Assembly: GCF_900168025.1 (NCBI RefSeq)
Contig: NZ_FUYN01000004.1
Span: forward strand, 62,001-126,000
Length of the DNA: 64,000 nucleotides
Direction: 5' to 3'
Source of the DNA: Acetoanaerobium noterae
Lineage (GTDB): Bacteria; Bacillota; Clostridia; Peptostreptococcales; Filifactoraceae
Part shown: one piece after another, positions 43,000 to 51,869 of the stretch
Layout: each line of letters begins with the position of its first letter
Position numbering within the stretch: position 1 is the first letter of the stretch
Translations under genes and position numbers: made by a program
Notes under the pieces: generated by a model
What the model was told of the DNA's origin: nothing
Seen by the model: the letters and a program-made list of their open reading frames with translations, nothing else
Databases searched by the model: none

Positions 43000-43350
43000 T
43001 TATTTCATTTTTCCAATGTTTAAACCATTTCCTGAATTTGATGGAGCATCACTTGCTTGTTCTTGACCTTCAATTGAAGTAATAGGGCCACTTGTAAATA
43101 AGTAAGTTTTTAACTCCTCATCCCATCCATCCATATTTCTTCTAAGCCATTCTAAAGTCATACAAGCATGTTCTATTTCTTCATCTCTATTATGTGCCAT
43201 TATTGCTTTTAATTCCTCATCACTAGATGCCTCAACTCTCTGGTTATACCAATCAACGGCTTCTAACTCTTCTTTCAAACTGTTGATGGCTCTTGTAATA
43301 TTTCTTGTTTTTTCGTTTAGTAATTCTACAGGTTCATGATAATTACTCAT
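43000..43350 (-). CDS. Encapsulated ferritin-like protein (EncFtn)
   Basis: 116 residues from the ATG at 43348-43350 with GAGGAGG upstream. The half-ferritin helices contain EELEAVDWYNQR and RDEEIEHACMTLEWL, with Glu58-x-x-His61 as part of the dinuclear iron site. A disordered Ser/Asn/Gly linker leads to the C-terminal LNIGKMK, a cargo-loading peptide that docks inside the encapsulin. Members oxidise Fe(II) at the dimer interface and deliver it for mineral storage. It is the first gene of EncFtn-encapsulin-dioxygenase. Confidence 0.95.
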   Translation of the reverse strand: MSNYHEPVELLNEKTRNITRAINSLKEELEAVDWYNQRVEASSDEELKAIMAHNRDEEIEHACMTLEWLRRNMDGWDEELKTYLFTSGPITSIEGQEQASDAPSNSGNGLNIGKMK

Positions 43351-43415
43351 ATTAAGCCTCCTCAATTATTTTTTACACATTTTTGTATTTACCCTATTTA
43401 TTAAAAAAATAACAT

Positions 43416-44192
43416 TTAGAAAACTTTTTTTAATTCATCTAAACATTTTCCACTGGAATAGATAGTTAAATCATCGATTATCAAAATTTCACCGCCTGCT
43501 TCTTTAATAATTAAGCTTCCAGCCAAAACATCCCAAGGATTAGAAAAAGCATATAATAGAGCATCTGTTTTCCCCGATGCTATACAAGCGAGGTCATAGC
43601 ATGCAGCTCCAAATATTTTTGTTCTCATGGTGAGTGGTGAAAGCTGAGCTGTTATTTGATTTAACAGCTCGTTGTCTCTTTGTTTCATTTTTTCATCTCT
43701 TCCAATATTAAAATCTCCAAGGCCAATAATAAAATCTGATAGCTTGCTACGACTGGAAACTGTTATTTGCTTACCGTTTAAAAAACTTCCTCCACCTTTA
43801 ACTGCATAATAAATTTCATTAAACATAGGAATATAATGAACTCCTACGATTGGTACCTCATCTTCTAGTACAGCAAGAATAACACCAAATATTGGTATCC
43901 CTTTTGAAAAATTTACAGTTCCATCTAATGGATCCACTACCCATTTATACTTGGACTCTTTATTTAGCTCTCCAGCTTCCTCAGATAGAATGCTGCAATT
44001 TGGATAAAGTCTTTTAATTTCATTAATGATAATCCTTTCAGCGGCATAATCAGCATCAGTAACTAAATCGCTATCTCCCTTATACTCTATATTAAATTGA
44101 GAATGAAACATTTCCTTTAAGTATTCTCCTGCTTTTTTTGCAATTTCAATTGCATCGTTTAACATAGCCTTATTTTCATATGAATTTACCAT
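43416..44192 (-). CDS. Inositol monophosphatase family protein
   Basis: 258 residues from the ATG at 44190-44192, with AGGAAGGAAAG upstream; a longer frame to 44261 would overlap the PrsW gene. Metal-binding motifs are DLVTDADYAAE, ILSEEAGE, WVVDPLDGTVNFSKGIPIFGV and, near the end, NPWDVLAGSLIIKEAGGEI. It should hydrolyse inositol phosphates or 3'-phosphoadenosine phosphate; the substrate cannot be distinguished by eye. Confidence 0.92.
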   Translation of the reverse strand: MVNSYENKAMLNDAIEIAKKAGEYLKEMFHSQFNIEYKGDSDLVTDADYAAERIIINEIKRLYPNCSILSEEAGELNKESKYKWVVDPLDGTVNFSKGIPIFGVILAVLEDEVPIVGVHYIPMFNEIYYAVKGGGSFLNGKQITVSSRSKLSDFIIGLGDFNIGRDEKMKQRDNELLNQITAQLSPLTMRTKIFGAACYDLACIASGKTDALLYAFSNPWDVLAGSLIIKEAGGEILIIDDLTIYSSGKCLDELKKVF

Positions 44193-44250
44193 TACAATAC
44201 TTCCTTTCCTAATAAAAAAATTAAATACAATTTCAACTTTACAATTTAAT

Positions 44251-44958
44251 CTAGTTATCAATCATGTTTTCATACTCAGATTCATTTTTTGATTCTAGCT
44301 GATATATCTTTAGTCTTTTAATACTCACAGACCATAGGTATATCAAATATGGTATAAATACAATAATTAGCAGAGGATGATTTGAAAGCAATATAAAATT
44401 AAATGTCCCGTGCAGAATCATAGGCACTATTAAAGATTTTTTATAATATTTGTTTGCATCATAGGTGCTACTGGCATATTTGCTACGTGAAAGATAGTAA
44501 CCCATACTTATTCCAAATAACATATGAGCAGGCACAGATAAAAAAGCCCTTGTTATTCCTACATATATATCATCTTTAAAAGAAATTGCCACATACATAA
44601 TGTTTTCTACAGTAGCAAATCCCAGCGAAGCCATAACACTGTACACTATGCCATCTAACTTTTCTGAGTAATGCTGATTCTTAAATGCAATTTTCATAAC
44701 TACTAATCTTTTAAAAAATTCCTCTGTAAAGCCTGCAACTATAAATGAAACATAAAAAGCTGAAGCGAGTCCTGGAAAAATATTAAATGTCATTAATAAA
44801 TCTTCTACATAAACAATTGGTACCACAGCTAGGGCTCCAAAGAGAAAAACTTTTAAAAGCAATGAAATTGGTTCTTTATCGTGTTTATCAAAGAAATATA
44901 TAAATAAAACCAATGTTATTGCAGGTGCTACAGCTAAAATTACTAATTTAAAATCCAT
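44251..44958 (-). CDS. PrsW family intramembrane metalloprotease
   Basis: 235 residues with seven to eight hydrophobic segments. VAGFTEEFFKRLVV (Glu-Glu pair), GFATVENIMYV, VPAHMLFGISMGYYL and VPMILHGTFNFIL are the four conserved PrsW motifs with Glu and His ligands. In Bacillus, PrsW makes the first cut in the anti-sigma factor RsiW. No sigma/anti-sigma pair is in the window, so the target is unknown. Confidence 0.88.
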   Translation of the reverse strand: MDFKLVILAVAPAITLVLFIYFFDKHDKEPISLLLKVFLFGALAVVPIVYVEDLLMTFNIFPGLASAFYVSFIVAGFTEEFFKRLVVMKIAFKNQHYSEKLDGIVYSVMASLGFATVENIMYVAISFKDDIYVGITRAFLSVPAHMLFGISMGYYLSRSKYASSTYDANKYYKKSLIVPMILHGTFNFILLSNHPLLIIVFIPYLIYLWSVSIKRLKIYQLESKNESEYENMIDN

Positions 44959-45047
44959 AATTCCTCCTAGTTTTTAGTTTTATTATTGCTTAATTCGGAT
45001 ATAATATAACTTAAAGTTTCATAAAATATTTTTAAAGGAGAATCAAA

Positions 45048-45431
45048 ATGGAAAAAATCATACTTTATGGTCTAAATGATGAAAGAACTAAGCAAATACA
45101 TGAATTACTCAATAACCATGGTTTTGAAAATATAAAATTTATTTCTAATGAAATGTCAAACTGCATAACTGGCTTTTTGCACGACCTAGATGGTTATACT
45201 CCTGATAGAAAAGATGGAGTAAAAGCACCAGAAATTGAATTTATGATGATTAGTGGCTTTGATGGTGAAAGAATAAACCAGCTAGTAAGTGCATTTAAAA
45301 CAAATCAAATTGAAAGACCAGTTACTTCCGCTCTCACCCCTTCTAATAAAGACTGGATATTTGCTGACTTAGTTAATGAAGTGTATGAAGAGCATCTATA
45401 TATGACCTCACAAATGAATAATCAAAAATAG
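45048..45431 (+). CDS. DUF3783 domain protein
   Basis: 127 residues, no membrane segment. The pattern IILYGLNDERTKQIHELLNNHGF at the N-terminus, and MMISGFDGERINQLVSAFKTN with RPVTSALTPSNKDWIFADLVNEVYEEH at the C-terminus, matches DUF3783, a small clostridial family of unknown function. It is transcribed alone on the + strand, divergent from the PrsW gene. SD AAAGGAG precedes the ATG. Confidence 0.8.
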   Translation: MEKIILYGLNDERTKQIHELLNNHGFENIKFISNEMSNCITGFLHDLDGYTPDRKDGVKAPEIEFMMISGFDGERINQLVSAFKTNQIERPVTSALTPSNKDWIFADLVNEVYEEHLYMTSQMNNQK

Positions 45432-45456
45432 CATATTTATATTAAAAACCTGAATT

Positions 45457-46122
45457 CTATAGCTGCCAGTTAATTGGAGCTATAGAATTTTTTATTAAAA
45501 ACTCATTTGCTTTCGAAAAATGTCCACACCCAAGAAATCCTCTATGTGCTGATAACGGACTAGGATGTGGTGCTTTTAGTACTAGATGTTTACTAGTATC
45601 TATAAGAGCTTCTTTTTCTGCAGCATTTTTTCCCCACAATAAAAATACCATAGGCTTTTCTCTTAAGCTAAGGAGTCTAATTACTTGGTCCGTAAATACT
45701 TCCCATCCTTTTCCTCTATGGGAGTTTGCCATCCCAGCTCTCACAGTTAATGCTGTGTTAAGTAAAAGTACTCCTTGCTTTGACCAGTCTACTAGGTATC
45801 CATGATTTGGAATTCTAAAATTTATATCACGCTCTAATTCCTTGTATATATTAAGAAGTGATGGTGGAATAGGCACTCCGAGTGAAACAGAAAATGCCAG
45901 TCCATGTGCTTGATTCGGTCCATGATATGGATCTTGTCCTAAAATTACAATTTTTACATCTTCATAATCAGTCAATTTAAGTGCTTCAAATATTTTATAT
46001 TTATCAGGATATATCAAATGGCTCTTGTATTCCTTAATTAAAAATTCTCTTAACTCCAAATAGTATTGTTTATCAAATTCATCTTTTAAAATATCATCCC
46101 AATTATTATTAAATGAAATCAT
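45457..46122 (-). CDS. ung: Uracil-DNA glycosylase
   Basis: 221 residues from the ATG at 46120-46122, with AAAAAGGAG upstream; a longer frame to 46176 was rejected. The water-activating loop LGQDPYHGPNQAHGLAFSV, the uracil-binding segment LLNTALTVRAGMANSH and the Leu-insertion loop APHPSPLSAHRGFLGCGHF are all intact. It removes uracil from DNA as the first step of base excision repair. The gene is monocistronic by position. Confidence 0.97.
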   Translation of the reverse strand: MISFNNNWDDILKDEFDKQYYLELREFLIKEYKSHLIYPDKYKIFEALKLTDYEDVKIVILGQDPYHGPNQAHGLAFSVSLGVPIPPSLLNIYKELERDINFRIPNHGYLVDWSKQGVLLLNTALTVRAGMANSHRGKGWEVFTDQVIRLLSLREKPMVFLLWGKNAAEKEALIDTSKHLVLKAPHPSPLSAHRGFLGCGHFSKANEFLIKNSIAPINWQL

Positions 46123-46320
46123 ATATAATATCTCCTTTTTGTAATTGATTTTGTCTATTATATTATACCATTTCAAATAAAGCTCTAAGCTTATAATATA
46201 ATTTTATGCCTTGTTTAAAATAATACACTTAAACTGTATATTTTTATTTAAACTGGGTATCTAATTATCCATAGGTATAATAAAAATAAATTGCTAAAAA
46301 TATATGCTTGGAGGTAAACC

Positions 46321-46896
46321 ATGAATGAATCAAATATAAAAGAAGCTGTTTTTGCTGGTGGTTGTTTTTGGTGTATGGAGGCACCTTTTGTTTTAACTCC
46401 TGGAGTTTTAAAAGTAAAATCAGGTTATACAGGCGGTGATAAAAAGTTTCCTACCTATGAAGAGGTTTGTACTGGTTCAACTGGCCATTATGAAGCTGTA
46501 AAAATTTGGTATGATGAAACTGAGGTTTCATATAAGAATCTTCTTGGAGTATTCATTCAAAGTATGAATCCTACCGACCCTTATGGACAGTTTGCAGACA
46601 GAGGCTCACAGTATCTTGGAGCTATTTTTTATGCTAGTGATGAAGAAAAACAGTTAGTCAACAAATTATTATCAGAACTTGATAAATCAAATATTTTCGA
46701 AAGCCAAGTGGCTATAAAGCTCCTTCCACAAGCTGATTTTTATGAAGCAGAAGAATATCATCAAGAGTACTATAAAAAAAATAAGCTCCATTATAAAGCA
46801 TACCGACGTGGTTCTGGAAGAGCCCCATTTCTAGAGAAAATTTGGACACAGAATAACATAAATAAACTTAATGAAATACTAAGTAAATTACAATAA
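46321..46896 (+). CDS. msrA: Peptide methionine sulfoxide reductase A
   Basis: 191 residues. The catalytic GGCFWCMEAPF has Cys, not selenocysteine, at the first position; in some clostridial MsrA proteins that position is Sec. GYTGGDKKFPTYEEVCTGSTGHYEAV, FIQSMNPTDPYGQFADRGSQYLGAIF and AEEYHQEYYKKN are conserved. It repairs methionine-S-sulfoxide using thioredoxin, which is encoded elsewhere in this window. TTGGAGG ribosome site 8 bases before the ATG. Confidence 0.96.
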   Translation: MNESNIKEAVFAGGCFWCMEAPFVLTPGVLKVKSGYTGGDKKFPTYEEVCTGSTGHYEAVKIWYDETEVSYKNLLGVFIQSMNPTDPYGQFADRGSQYLGAIFYASDEEKQLVNKLLSELDKSNIFESQVAIKLLPQADFYEAEEYHQEYYKKNKLHYKAYRRGSGRAPFLEKIWTQNNINKLNEILSKLQ

Positions 46897-47041
46897 TAAT
46901 GCCTACAATCAATTCATATATTTATAATTTTAATTGCTTCTTATCATAAAAAATCAAAATTAACTATTAGCATTTACTATAATTATGGTATAGTAAGTCT
47001 AAATGAAAATTATTCATAATAATATGTTATAGGAGAGCTGA

Positions 47042-47779
47042 ATGAGAAATATTAAAATTGCGTTACAATACGAAGGTACAAGATATTTGGGATGGCAACG
47101 TTTAAAGGACCAAGACAACACTATTCAAGGTAAGCTTGAGGATTTACTAAATAAAATGACTGATGAGGAAGTTCAAGTGATTGGATGTTCAAGAACAGAT
47201 AAGGGTGTTCATGCTAAATCACTAATAGCAAATTTCCACACTAATTCAAAAATGACTCTACATGAAATTCAAACATACATGAACTACTATCTACCTGAGG
47301 ATATTAGAGTAACATATATAGAAGAGGCTGATGATAAATTTCACGCTCGACACAATGCTAAAACAAAAGTATATAGATTTACTATTGATAATAACTCGTT
47401 TGCTGATGTGTTTACAAGAAAAACAGCTATTCATCAACCTAAGCAATTAGATATCAAGGCAATGGAAAAAGCTGCTAATTACCTAATTGGAACTCATGAC
47501 TATGATGCTTTTACCACAATGAAATCTAAGAAAAAAAGCTGTCGAAAATCAATAAAAAGCATAGCTATTACAAAGAAAAATAATTATGTTTATCTAGAAT
47601 TTGAAGGAGAAGGTTTTTTGCATAATATGATTAGAATAATAACTGGAACCTTGATTAGAGTTGGAACTGGAGAAATATCTCCCGAAGAACTTGCTAATAT
47701 TTTAGCATCAAAGGATAGAAGCCTTTCTGGCCCAATGGTTGAGGGTAAAGGTCTTATGTTAATGCAAGTAAATTACTAA
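47042..47779 (+). CDS. truA: tRNA pseudouridine(38-40) synthase
   Basis: 245 residues, full length. The N-terminus KIALQYEGTRYLGWQ, the catalytic Asp in GCSRTDKGVHAK, then FHARHNAKTKVYRFTI and EGEGFLHNMIRIITGTLIRVG identify TruA. It isomerises uridines at positions 38-40 in tRNA anticodon stems. SD AGGAGAG precedes the ATG; a terminator follows at 47784-47826. Confidence 0.97.
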   Translation: MRNIKIALQYEGTRYLGWQRLKDQDNTIQGKLEDLLNKMTDEEVQVIGCSRTDKGVHAKSLIANFHTNSKMTLHEIQTYMNYYLPEDIRVTYIEEADDKFHARHNAKTKVYRFTIDNNSFADVFTRKTAIHQPKQLDIKAMEKAANYLIGTHDYDAFTTMKSKKKSCRKSIKSIAITKKNNYVYLEFEGEGFLHNMIRIITGTLIRVGTGEISPEELANILASKDRSLSGPMVEGKGLMLMQVNY

Positions 47780-47783
47780 AAAA

Positions 47784-47826
47784 TATATGCCAAGTTTCTA
47801 TACTTTCAAGAAACTTGGCATAATTT
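47784..47826. terminator. Terminator after truA
   Basis: TATGCCAAGTTTCT and GAAACTTGGCATA form a strong stem with an inner loop, followed by ATTTATTTT on the + strand. Confidence 0.82.
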
Positions 47827-47864
47827 ATTTTGAATACAAAAAAATTACTGAAACACATGATGCT

Positions 47865-49262
47865 TTAATCTATTCCATAGGACTTTAACTTCTGATATAG
47901 GCTAGTCCTACTCATATCTAAATCATTTGCTGTCTTTTGCTTATTTCCTTGATTCTCATTCAAGCATTCAAGAATTATACTTTTTTCTACATCGTATAGC
48001 TGCTCTTTAAGAGTGCTTCCAGCAATATATACATGGGTTTTATGAGACTGAGTAATATGAACAGGTAATGTAGAAACCTTTATTATTCTATCTGAATCGA
48101 GTAGGTTTATAGACCGCTCGATGACATTTTCTAGTTCTCTTATATTCCCCGGCCAGTCATATGCTTCTAAAGCTGCCATAGCCTTTTCACTTATGCTATC
48201 TACATGTACTCCCATTTGACTTGAAAGTTTCTTTACTAGAGCTTTTGCAAGTGGTCTTATATCATCTTTTCTTTTTCTTAGAGGCTCTATATTAACGCTC
48301 ATTACATTAAGTCTATAATACAAATCTTCTCTAAAATTAGCAGACTTAACTTCTTCTTCGAGGTTTTTATTGGTTGCAGATATTATTCTTACATTAATAG
48401 GTCTAGTTTTAGTTGAGCCAATCCTTTCAATTTCTCTTTCTTGAAGAACTCTAAGAAGTTTAACTTGCATCTGAAGAGGCATATCTCCGATTTCATCTAA
48501 GAATATACTTCCTCCATTTGCAAGCTCAAATTTACCAACCTTGCCTTCTTTCTTTGCTCCAGTAAAAGCTCCACCTTCATAGCCAAATAACTCAGATTCT
48601 AAAAGCTCAGAAGGGATAGCTGCACAGTTTATCTTAACAAAAGGTCCAGAAGCTCTGTCACTTGCATTGTGAATTGCATGAGCAAAAAGCTCTTTTCCAG
48701 TTCCACTTTCTCCCATAATAAGTACATTCGAATCTGACATTGCTGCTCTTTGGCAGATATTTTTTACTTCCATAAGAGATTTGCTCTCACCAATTATATT
48801 TGAAAATGAGTATTTGGCACTTTTTTGTTTTTTAAGCTGATCCTTATAATATTTAATTTCTTTTTCCATAGTTATGATTTTTTTTGACATATCATAAAAA
48901 TCAGTTATGTCCTTGAATATAACTTTCCCTATGGCTCCTATAATTTTATTGTCTTTAATAATAGGAAGTCTTGAGGCTATAACCTGCTGACCTTTAATTA
49001 TCTGTATTTCCCCAATTTGAGTTTTTCCAGTTTTAACAATATCATGAAGTTTTGTATTTTCGATAACTTCAGTAACATGCTTGCCTTCAGGAACCATATC
49101 TCCTATAAATTCCTTATAGCCTTTGCTCATCATCATGATATAGCCTTTATCATCTATTATTACTAGCCATTCATAAGCATTATTAAGAATAACATTTAAT
49201 ATTTCTTTATAATCTAAATTATCTTTGTTTTCTTTTAAGAATATGTTGTTTTCATTATCCAT
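47865..49262 (-). CDS. Sigma-54-dependent transcriptional activator with PAS domain
   Basis: 465 residues from the ATG at 49260-49262, with GAAGGGA upstream; an in-frame ATG at 49289 lacks a ribosome site. Residues about 20-120 are a PAS domain. A coiled-coil linker leads to the AAA+ domain with Walker A GESGTGKELFAHAIH, the sigma-54-contacting loop GAFTGAKKEG, Walker B GSIFLDEIGDMP and the R-finger region. A Fis-type helix-turn-helix (NKQKTANDLDMSRTSLYQKL) ends the protein. The ligand is unknown. It is a candidate activator for the sigma-54 promoters at 3704-3723 and 7132-7151, though it is not next to them. Confidence 0.95.
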   Translation of the reverse strand: MDNENNIFLKENKDNLDYKEILNVILNNAYEWLVIIDDKGYIMMMSKGYKEFIGDMVPEGKHVTEVIENTKLHDIVKTGKTQIGEIQIIKGQQVIASRLPIIKDNKIIGAIGKVIFKDITDFYDMSKKIITMEKEIKYYKDQLKKQKSAKYSFSNIIGESKSLMEVKNICQRAAMSDSNVLIMGESGTGKELFAHAIHNASDRASGPFVKINCAAIPSELLESELFGYEGGAFTGAKKEGKVGKFELANGGSIFLDEIGDMPLQMQVKLLRVLQEREIERIGSTKTRPINVRIISATNKNLEEEVKSANFREDLYYRLNVMSVNIEPLRKRKDDIRPLAKALVKKLSSQMGVHVDSISEKAMAALEAYDWPGNIRELENVIERSINLLDSDRIIKVSTLPVHITQSHKTHVYIAGSTLKEQLYDVEKSIILECLNENQGNKQKTANDLDMSRTSLYQKLKSYGID

Positions 49263-49299
49263 AAAAGTATTATCCCTTCTAAATCCCATAATTATAATT

Positions 49300-49947
49300 T
49301 TAAGCAGATTGCTTATTTAAAGAAAATAAGTTGATTTGATTGATTTTCTTTGGGTCAAATTTAAAAAATTTGTATATCGCTCCTAGTAAAGGTCCTCCTA
49401 AAAATGTATTTACAATTGTTCCTATTCCAAAAGTACCTCCTAGTAATATTCCTAAAACTAGAACAGTAGCTTCAATTATTGTTCTTATGTATGAAACTGG
49501 TTTTCCCGTTATTTTTATGAGACCTATCATTAAGCTGTCTCTCGGTCCACAGCCAAGCTCACAGCTCATGTACATATAGCCTCCGAGGTGAAAAATAAAG
49601 AGCCCTACAAATAAGTAAATAAGTCTAGTAGGCATATCTACAGGAATCCCAATAAAAGCTAATGAATCGACAATATCAATAAAAAGGCCAATAAAGTACA
49701 TGTTTAAAATAGTACCTATTCCTGGATAAATTTTAATAAAAATAGCTATAATAAGAACTGCTATACCTATCATTTGGTTAATTCTGCCAAATGATATGCC
49801 TGTAATTACAGTTAGTCCTTCATTAAACGCTCCCCAAGAATTTAAACCTAGTTTTGAAGCTTTCATTATATTTGTACCAATTGCAATGAGTATAAATCCC
49901 ATCATAAGTTTTGGCAATCTTTTAAATATAACATCCAAATTCTGCAA
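49300..49947 (-). CDS. YczE/YitT-like membrane protein
   Basis: 215 residues with five or six hydrophobic segments. The N-terminal PKLMMGFILIAIGTNIMKASKLGLNSWGAFNEGL and the central CELGCGPRDSLMIGLIKITGK match the YczE/YyaS group. It probably spans the membrane with unknown substrate. The start is a TTG preceded by GGAGATGATGGG. It ends 37 bases before the sigma-54 activator, so the two may be co-transcribed and functionally linked. Confidence 0.8.
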   Translation of the reverse strand: MQNLDVIFKRLPKLMMGFILIAIGTNIMKASKLGLNSWGAFNEGLTVITGISFGRINQMIGIAVLIIAIFIKIYPGIGTILNMYFIGLFIDIVDSLAFIGIPVDMPTRLIYLFVGLFIFHLGGYMYMSCELGCGPRDSLMIGLIKITGKPVSYIRTIIEATVLVLGILLGGTFGIGTIVNTFLGGPLLGAIYKFFKFDPKKINQINLFSLNKQSA

Positions 49948-49969
49948 CCCATCATCTCCAGTATTATAT

Positions 49970-50012
49970 TAAAAATAATACTGCAGCTGTCAAAACAGTG
50001 CAGTATTACAGT
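49970..50012 (-). terminator. Terminator after glnS
   Basis: AATACTGCA pairs with TGCAGTATT around a loop that itself pairs (CTGTTTTGACAG), followed on the minus strand by ATTTTTAA. Confidence 0.85.
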
Positions 50013-50031
50013 AAAGGTCTTTATTTGTGAT

Positions 50032-51711
50032 TTATTTTTTATTAAATGAATCTTTTAAAGACACTATTCTATTAAAAACAAGATGATTTTGTGTTGTATC
50101 TTTCGTATCAACAACAAAGTATCCATGTCTGTTAAACTGATATTTATCATCTTTTTTTGCATCCTCAAAGCTTTTTTCTAAATAACATTCATCTAGAACT
50201 TTTAGTGAATTAGCATTGTAAACATAGCCTTCCTCGTCATTCTCGCTTTTTACAAAAAGATAGTCATAAAGTCTAACACTTGCTTTAACATTATGAGTAG
50301 CGCTCACCCAGTGGATAGTACCTTTCACTTTTCTACCTGTAAAGCCAGTTCCTGATTTAGTCTCAGGATCATAGGTGCAACGCACTTCTACTATATTGCC
50401 TGCGTCATCCTTAATAACCTCTTCACATTTAACAAAATATGCATTTCTAAGTCTAACTTCATTTCCTGGGAATAATCTATAATATTTTGATGGAGGATTT
50501 TCCATAAAATCATCTCTCTCAATATATAGCTCCTTAGTAAATGGAATCTTTCTATTACCTAGTTCAGGATTTTCTGAATTATTTTCTGCATCCAGATACT
50601 CTACTTCGCCTTCAGGATAATTAGTAATAACAAGCTTGAGAGGGTCTAGTACAGCCATTTTTCTATGGGCAGTAAGTTTTAAATCTTCTCTTATGCAATG
50701 CTCTAAAAGTGAAATATCAACTTCACTATTTGCTTTTGATACACCTATCTTCTCAGCAAAGGTTCTTATCGATGACGGAGTATATCCTCTTCTTCTAAGT
50801 CCTGAAATAGTAGACATTCTTGGGTCATCCCAACCTTGCACTAGTTTTTCATCAACTAATTTTTTGAGATATCTCTTACTCATAACCATATTAGTCATCT
50901 CTAACCTTGCAAACTCTATTTGCTTTGGTGGATTATTCCACTCAGTTTCAATTAGTACCCAATCATAAAAAGGTCTATGCGCTTCAAATTCAAGTGTACA
51001 TATAGAATGAGTAATCCCTTCAATTGCATCTTCAAGTGGATGAGCGTAATCATACATAGGGTAGATGCACCATGCATCACCTGTTCTATGGTGACTAGCG
51101 TGAACTATACGATAAAGTGCAGGGTCTCTCATATTCATATTTGGAGAAGCCATGTCTATCTTAGCTCTTAGAGTCATTTGTCCTTCTGCAAATTCTCCAG
51201 CTCTCATTTTTTCAAAAAGACTTAAGCTTTCTTCTATTGGCCTATTTCTATAAGGGCTGTCTTTTCCAGGAGTATCAAAGTTACCTCTATATTCTCTCAT
51301 CTGCTCAGGAGTAAGCTCACAAACATATGCTTTGTCCTTTTTTATTAGCTTTACAGCGAGCTGATACATTTCTTCAAAATAATCAGATGCAAAAAGAAGC
51401 TCGTCCCATTCAAAACCAAGCCATTTTACGTCTTCTTTTATAGATTCTACATACTCAACTTCTTCTTTAACTGGATTTGTATCATCAAATCTCAAATTGC
51501 ATTTTCCATTGTATTTTATTGCAGTTCCAAAGTTAAGGCAAATGGATTTTGCATGACCTATATGTAAATAACCATTCGGCTCTGGAGGAAATCTAGTGTA
51601 TACTTTCTGACCATAAGTACCTTTTTTCAAATCTTCATCTATGATGTTATGAATAAAATTAGATTGAATAATAGCAGATTCTGCACTCATATTTTTATCA
51701 TTACTGTTCAT
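50032..51711 (-). CDS. glnS: Glutaminyl-tRNA synthetase
   Basis: 559 residues, full length. Class I motifs are [19 protein letters not shown] near residue 42 and [11 protein letters not shown] (the KMSKS equivalent). [31 protein letters not shown] is typical of GlnRS, and the C-terminal anticodon-binding beta-barrels are present. Many Firmicutes lack GlnRS and use the GatCAB route instead; several clostridia have this gene. GGGGTG ribosome site precedes the ATG. Confidence 0.97.
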   Translation of the reverse strand: MNSNDKNMSAESAIIQSNFIHNIIDEDLKKGTYGQKVYTRFPPEPNGYLHIGHAKSICLNFGTAIKYNGKCNLRFDDTNPVKEEVEYVESIKEDVKWLGFEWDELLFASDYFEEMYQLAVKLIKKDKAYVCELTPEQMREYRGNFDTPGKDSPYRNRPIEESLSLFEKMRAGEFAEGQMTLRAKIDMASPNMNMRDPALYRIVHASHHRTGDAWCIYPMYDYAHPLEDAIEGITHSICTLEFEAHRPFYDWVLIETEWNNPPKQIEFARLEMTNMVMSKRYLKKLVDEKLVQGWDDPRMSTISGLRRRGYTPSSIRTFAEKIGVSKANSEVDISLLEHCIREDLKLTAHRKMAVLDPLKLVITNYPEGEVEYLDAENNSENPELGNRKIPFTKELYIERDDFMENPPSKYYRLFPGNEVRLRNAYFVKCEEVIKDDAGNIVEVRCTYDPETKSGTGFTGRKVKGTIHWVSATHNVKASVRLYDYLFVKSENDEEGYVYNANSLKVLDECYLEKSFEDAKKDDKYQFNRHGYFVVDTKDTTQNHLVFNRIVSLKDSFNKK

Positions 51712-51799
51712 AATTTCACCCCTTAGTTATTTTAATATTTAATTTATTATAGCATTATAACAAAAAATATACTAAATGACTAGACAACTACGAATTAAG

Positions 51800-51828
51800 T
51801 TGCATACAAAATACTTAAAATATATAAT
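51800..51828 (+). promoter_or_regulatory. Sigma-A promoter of the LytS-type kinase gene
   Basis: TTGCAT (51800-51805) and TATAAT (51823-51828) with a 17-base spacer, about 40 bases upstream of the kinase start. Confidence 0.7.
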
Positions 51829-51869
51829 TGTTTGATAGAACTAGAAAATAAAAAATCAAGGTGGTACCT

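Noticed and set aside
46250-46282. Sigma-A promoter for msrA
   Set aside because: A TATAAT is present but no acceptable -35 lies at 16-18 bases.
46321-46896. MsrA as a selenoprotein
   Set aside because: The catalytic position is encoded by TGT (Cys); no in-frame TGA.
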